From: Parvularculaceae bacterium
GTDB taxonomy: Bacteria; Pseudomonadota; Alphaproteobacteria; Caulobacterales; Parvularculaceae
Direction of reading: 5' to 3'
DNA: 7,736 nt
NCBI GenBank assembly: GCA_004213235.1
Contig: SHAI01000122.1
Span: 1 to 7,736, forward strand
Positions 4,437 to 7,736 of the stretch are shown piece by piece (position 1 is the stretch's first letter; the number at the start of each line of letters is the position of its first letter). A model generated the notes under the pieces. That model ran no database searches. It was given only the letters and a program-made list of their open reading frames with translations, and was not told the DNA's origin. Made by a program: the position numbers and the translations under genes.

Positions 4437-6978
4437 GACCAAATGCATAATAAAGGCACCCGGAAAAGGGTGGATTGGATCCCTTGATGAGGCGCCTGAT
4501 CCTGTCTTTTCTGGCCGTATTATCGGGGATGGTCTTCTGTTTGACCCTATGGAAGGGGAATTGCGGGCTCCCTGCGCAGGAGAAGTTATCTCCATTGCGC
4601 GAACCAAACATGCGGTGACGCTTGGCGCGGCAAATGGCGCAAAAATTCTCATCCATGTGGGCATCGAGACTGTGGCACTTGAGGGGCGCGGATTTGATGT
4701 CCGGGTACGCGAGGGGCAGCGCGTGGAGCTCGGCGATTTGCTGATCTCGTTCGACATTGACCTTCTCGCAAATAGCGCGAAGAGCCTGCTGACCCCGGTT
4801 GTTATCGCCAATGGTGACGATTTCGATATTGTCCGCCGCATCGATGATGGTGCCGTTTCGAGCGGTGATTTCATTATGGAGGTTAGTTCGCGTACCGGCG
4901 ACACCGATGTGTCGGCACCTGTCACATCAGCGCAAACGGCCGACGTTCGTATCCTGCTGCCATTGGCCCATGGCCTTCATGCTCGACCCGCGGCGCGCCT
5001 GGTTGAAGCCGCCAAGAAATTTAACGCTGAAGTTTCGGTGGCGAAAGGCAGCCGCGTGATGAGCGCGCGCAGTGTTGTCTCGATGATGGGGCTCGGCGCT
5101 CAGCTGGGCGATGAAATCGTCATTTCCGCGGTCGGACCGGATGCCCATGCGGCTGTCTCGTGTCTGTCGGAAGAGATAAAAGCCGGGCTTGGCGAAGAAC
5201 CAGCCCCCATGCCCGAACCGGGCAAGATGTCCAGGGCATCAACAGTGGCGCGTGTTAAAATTGAACCAGTCGCCCTTGATGGAACCGGTGTTTTAAGCGG
5301 CGTCACTGGCGCGTCTGGGTTGGTCATGGGGAAGGTTTTTCAGCTCACGGAATTTTCCGCCGACATTCCTGAGCAAGGGGCATCACCGGATCAAGAACGC
5401 GCGGAATTAGCAAAGGCGATAGGTGATGTTCGCCGAACCCTTGAACACGCGGCGTCAGCTGGCGGTGAACAACAAGAAGAAATCTTGAATGCACATCTTG
5501 CGCTGCTTGATGATCCGGCCCTGACGGAAGCTGCCAATAGGTTGATTGCAGATGGTAAAAGCGCCGCTTTTGCGTGGCGAGAGGCCTCGCGCGGACAAGA
5601 AGAGACTTTGATCGGCTTGGGTGATGCGCGTATGGCCGAGCGCGCTGCTGACATTCGGGACCTTGAGGTGCAGGTGCTCAGCGCTCTTTTGGGCAAATGT
5701 GATACGGACCAAGAGTTTGCCGCTGGTGATATTGTTGTGGCCGATGAATTGTTGCCGTCGCAGTTCATTCGTCTTGCTGCGGCGGGGATCGGTGGTCTGT
5801 GCACAGCTAGCGGTGGTCCGACCGCGCATGTCTCCATCCTTGCGGCCGATAAGGGCGTGCCGGCGCTTGTGGCGGTGGGGCCGCGAGTGTTGACCATTCC
5901 CAATGGGACGGAACTTATTCTTGAAGCGGATCGGGGCGTGGCCCATGTCGCACCCAAACCCGATAAAGTCGACGCTATAGAAAAGGCAATTGTTAATCGT
6001 CGTCTCAACCAGGCGGTAGCACGCGCATCTTCGTCTGAACCTTGTCGTACCGCAGACGGTGAAAGAATCGAGATTTTTGCCAATCTTGGTTCCAGCGCCG
6101 AGGCAGGGGATGCCGTCAGGCTTGGCGCAGAAGGTTGCGGTCTGCTGCGCAGTGAATTTCTGTTTCTTGGTCGCCAGACGCCGCCAAGTGAAGATGAGCA
6201 GCGTGAAGAATATCAAGCGATCGCCGATGGGCTTGGCGGTCGACCGCTTGTGATTCGGACGCTCGATATCGGTGGCGACAAGCCTGTTCCATTCATTGAC
6301 CTCCCGCAGGAAGAGAACCCGGCGCTGGGGTTACGCGGCGTCAGAATATCCTTGCAGTACCCTGATCTTTTAAAAACGCAGTTCCGCGCCATTTTAAGCG
6401 TAAAGTCTGCAGGACCCGTTCGCATAATGCTGCCGATGATCATTTCCCTCACGGAAATGACCCAGGCGCGCAAAATCCTTGATGAAGCGTGCTCAGAACT
6501 TGGTGTTGTTGAGCCTGTATCTCTTGGCGTCATGATTGAAACCCCAGCGTCCGCCGTGCTTGCTGACACGCTTGCAAAGGAAGCCGACTTTTTTTCGATC
6601 GGCACGAATGATCTAACCCAATATGTCTTGGCGATTGACCGTATGAGCGCGACGCTTGCCCCGCGAATGGACACGTTGCATCCCGCCGTTTTGCGAATGA
6701 TAAAAGCGACGGCCGATGCCGGTGCAGCTCACGGGAAATGGGTCGGCGTGTGCGGCGCTTCGGCATGCGATCTGGTGGCCGCGCCCCTTTTGATCGGCCT
6801 TGGCGTAAAAGAACTATCGTCAACCGCGGCGAGACTGCCAGAGGTAAAGGCTTTTCTCCGTACCGTGAATTATAAAGCCTGCCAAAACGCTGCTGGACAA
6901 GCTATCAATCTGTCCTCACCTGAGGAAGTGCGCGAGTTTGTTCGTGCAGAATGGTCACATCTGGAAGATTGGACGTGA
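4435..6978 (+). CDS. nagF: Fused PTS protein EIIA-HPr-Enzyme I for N-acetylglucosamine
   Basis: An 847-residue cytoplasmic fusion that carries phosphate from PEP to the sugar transporter. Domains in order: EIIA of the glucose family (about 20-150) with His59 in RTKHA and phospho-acceptor His74 in LIHVGIE; a linker; HPr (about 170-252) with phospho-His182 in HGLHARP; a Pro/Glu-rich linker; Enzyme I (about 285-840) with phospho-His465 in SGGPTAHVSILA, LRSEFLFLGR (571-580), IETPASAVLAD (701-711), SIGTNDLTQYVLAIDR (721-736) and the C-terminal GVCGASACD loop with Cys773. All phosphate-carrying histidines are present, so the chain needs no separate HPr or EI. The TTG at 4435 is chosen because AAAGGAG lies 7 bases upstream and the next Met (residue 39) is inside EIIA. 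It resembles Pseudomonas aeruginosa NagF in content. nagE follows after 13 bases. Confidence 0.93.
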   Translation: MTKCIIKAPGKGWIGSLDEAPDPVFSGRIIGDGLLFDPMEGELRAPCAGEVISIARTKHAVTLGAANGAKILIHVGIETVALEGRGFDVRVREGQRVELGDLLISFDIDLLANSAKSLLTPVVIANGDDFDIVRRIDDGAVSSGDFIMEVSSRTGDTDVSAPVTSAQTADVRILLPLAHGLHARPAARLVEAAKKFNAEVSVAKGSRVMSARSVVSMMGLGAQLGDEIVISAVGPDAHAAVSCLSEEIKAGLGEEPAPMPEPGKMSRASTVARVKIEPVALDGTGVLSGVTGASGLVMGKVFQLTEFSADIPEQGASPDQERAELAKAIGDVRRTLEHAASAGGEQQEEILNAHLALLDDPALTEAANRLIADGKSAAFAWREASRGQEETLIGLGDARMAERAADIRDLEVQVLSALLGKCDTDQEFAAGDIVVADELLPSQFIRLAAAGIGGLCTASGGPTAHVSILAADKGVPALVAVGPRVLTIPNGTELILEADRGVAHVAPKPDKVDAIEKAIVNRRLNQAVARASSSEPCRTADGERIEIFANLGSSAEAGDAVRLGAEGCGLLRSEFLFLGRQTPPSEDEQREEYQAIADGLGGRPLVIRTLDIGGDKPVPFIDLPQEENPALGLRGVRISLQYPDLLKTQFRAILSVKSAGPVRIMLPMIISLTEMTQARKILDEACSELGVVEPVSLGVMIETPASAVLADTLAKEADFFSIGTNDLTQYVLAIDRMSATLAPRMDTLHPAVLRMIKATADAGAAHGKWVGVCGASACDLVAAPLLIGLGVKELSSTAARLPEVKAFLRTVNYKACQNAAGQAINLSSPEEVREFVRAEWSHLEDWT

Positions 6979-6991
6979 GGAGATAATAGGA
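6979..6991 (+). promoter_or_regulatory. Ribosome binding site of nagE
   Basis: The 13 bases between the nagF stop and the nagE ATG contain GGAG (6979-6982) nine bases before the start, and a closer TAGGA. The short gap supports one nagF-nagE transcript. Confidence 0.6.
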
Positions 6992-7736
6992 ATGGCGAAG
7001 GTTATGACAGGTGTCCAGCAGCTAGGCCGGACATTGATGTTGCCGATTGCGGTTTTGCCCGTTGCTGGCCTCTTGCTTCGTTTTGGTCAGCCCGACTTGC
7101 TCGACATTCCGTTTGTCGCGGCCGCAGGGGGGGCAATTTTTTCCAATCTCGGCCTTTTATTCGCAATCGGTGTTGCCGTTGGCTTCGCCAAAGAAAATCA
7201 CGGTGCCGCAGGTCTTGCTGGGCTTGTGGGATATCTCGTGGCAACGCACGGCGCGCAGACATTAATTTCCGTCCCGCCTGAAGTTGCGGCAAATTTCGTC
7301 GATGGTGCTGAGGGGCTGGCAGAAGCAGCGTTCAAGGAGCGGGCAATCGGGAAACTGAGCGTGCCTGTCGGCATTATCTCGGGACTGATCGCTGGTTTCT
7401 TGTATAATCGGTACAATAACATCAAGCTTCCTGAGTTTTTGGCGTTTTTCGGTGGGCGCCGTTTCGTACCTATTGCGGCGGGATGCGCAGGCGTTGTTGT
7501 GGCTGCAATTTTCGGATTTGGCTGGCCAGCTATAGAAGGCGCAATGGACGCCTTTAGTCGCGGTGTCGTCGGTGCTGGTGAGGTCGGACTTTTCATATAT
7601 GGCGTTTTGAATCGCGTCCTGATCGTTACCGGGCTTCATCACATATTGAACAATGTCGCCTGGTTCATCCTGGGCGATTATAACGGTGTCACTGGCGATC
7701 TGAACCGCTTTTTCGCGGGCGATGAGACCGCTGGCG
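6992..7736 (+). CDS. nagE: PTS N-acetylglucosamine transporter, EIIC part (EIICB), 3' end missing
   Basis: Partial gene: 248 codons from ATG at 6992, open to the window edge. The product is an inner-membrane permease that imports and phosphorylates GlcNAc to GlcNAc-6-phosphate. EIIC signatures of the glucose/GlcNAc family are GRTLMLPIAVLPVAGLLLRFG (12-32, first membrane segment), GLLFAIGVAVGFAKENHGAAGLAGLVGYL (about 54-82), NIKLPEFLAFFGGRRFVPI (143-161) and GLHHILNNVAWF followed by GDLNRFFAGD. Several hydrophobic segments are evident. Family members are usually longer and carry a C-terminal EIIB domain with a phospho-Cys; that part is beyond the window. No EIIA domain is needed here because NagF supplies it. 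The substrate assignment is supported by the neighbouring nagA and nagB-II. An internal ATG at 7004 is a less likely start. Confidence 0.93.
   Translation, partial: MAKVMTGVQQLGRTLMLPIAVLPVAGLLLRFGQPDLLDIPFVAAAGGAIFSNLGLLFAIGVAVGFAKENHGAAGLAGLVGYLVATHGAQTLISVPPEVAANFVDGAEGLAEAAFKERAIGKLSVPVGIISGLIAGFLYNRYNNIKLPEFLAFFGGRRFVPIAAGCAGVVVAAIFGFGWPAIEGAMDAFSRGVVGAGEVGLFIYGVLNRVLIVTGLHHILNNVAWFILGDYNGVTGDLNRFFAGDETAG

Noticed and set aside
4443..4487. ATG at 4443 as a possible start of nagF or a leader peptide.
   Set aside because: It is out of frame with nagF and stops after 14 codons. It lies after the TTG that has the properly spaced ribosome binding site, so I treat it as chance.
5391..6216. 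Long minus-strand open frames inside nagF (253 and 230 codons).
   Set aside because: They are shadows of the nagF coding frame, which carries complete EI motifs; their translations show no family features.

Overview
The window holds an N-acetylglucosamine (GlcNAc)/chitooligosaccharide catabolic locus built around a divergent promoter region (about 4040-4434). The gene set is a GntR-style nag cluster with a SIS-domain NagB-II, NagA, a fused EIIA-HPr-EI phosphotransferase protein and an EIIC(B) transporter. Together with a GH20 hexosaminidase lipoprotein and a 6-phosphogluconolactonase, it suggests a Gram-negative proteobacterium. I lean to an alphaproteobacterium (Caulobacterales/Hyphomonadaceae/sphingomonad type), but this is inferred from gene content and general protein resemblance, not from a marker gene. 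Base composition looks moderate in GC in the genes, with clearly AT-rich intergenic stretches.

Layout. The leftward (minus-strand) arm runs from about 4039 down to position 1: nagB-II (4039-2990), nagA (2990-1782, coupled to nagB-II by a one-base TGATG overlap), pgl (1628-921) and the first 216 codons of a lipoprotein carrying the N-terminal carbohydrate-binding domain of a GH20 beta-N-acetylhexosaminidase (648 to beyond 1). The rightward arm starts at 4435 with an 847-residue EIIA-HPr-EI fusion (nagF). It is followed 13 bases after its stop by nagE, the EIIC transporter, which runs off the right edge.

How it works as a pathway (family knowledge plus inference). The surface or periplasmic hexosaminidase would release GlcNAc. 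NagE, fed phosphate from PEP through the EI, HPr and EIIA domains of NagF, would import it as GlcNAc-6-phosphate. NagA would deacetylate it and NagB-II would deaminate and isomerise glucosamine-6-phosphate to fructose-6-phosphate. The 6-phosphogluconolactonase would fit if fructose-6-phosphate is drained through glucose-6-phosphate and the Entner-Doudoroff route.

Regulation. Four copies of the hexamer TGGTAT sit in the 395-base divergent region. Two form a perfect 9-base inverted pair (AATACCAAT / ATTGGTATT), one of which covers a plausible -10 of nagB-II. A further copy, in an ATACC-N8-GGTAT arrangement, lies before the hexosaminidase gene. They resemble half-sites of HutC/GntR-family amino-sugar repressors. 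No regulator gene is visible in the window. nagF starts with TTG, and its Shine-Dalgarno sequence forms a perfect 6-bp inverted repeat with bases that include the start codon. This suggests translational control on top of transcriptional control.

No tRNA, rRNA, CRISPR array, insertion sequence or convincing intrinsic terminator was found. The window is a recognisable metabolic locus, and the less ordinary signals are in its non-coding parts.
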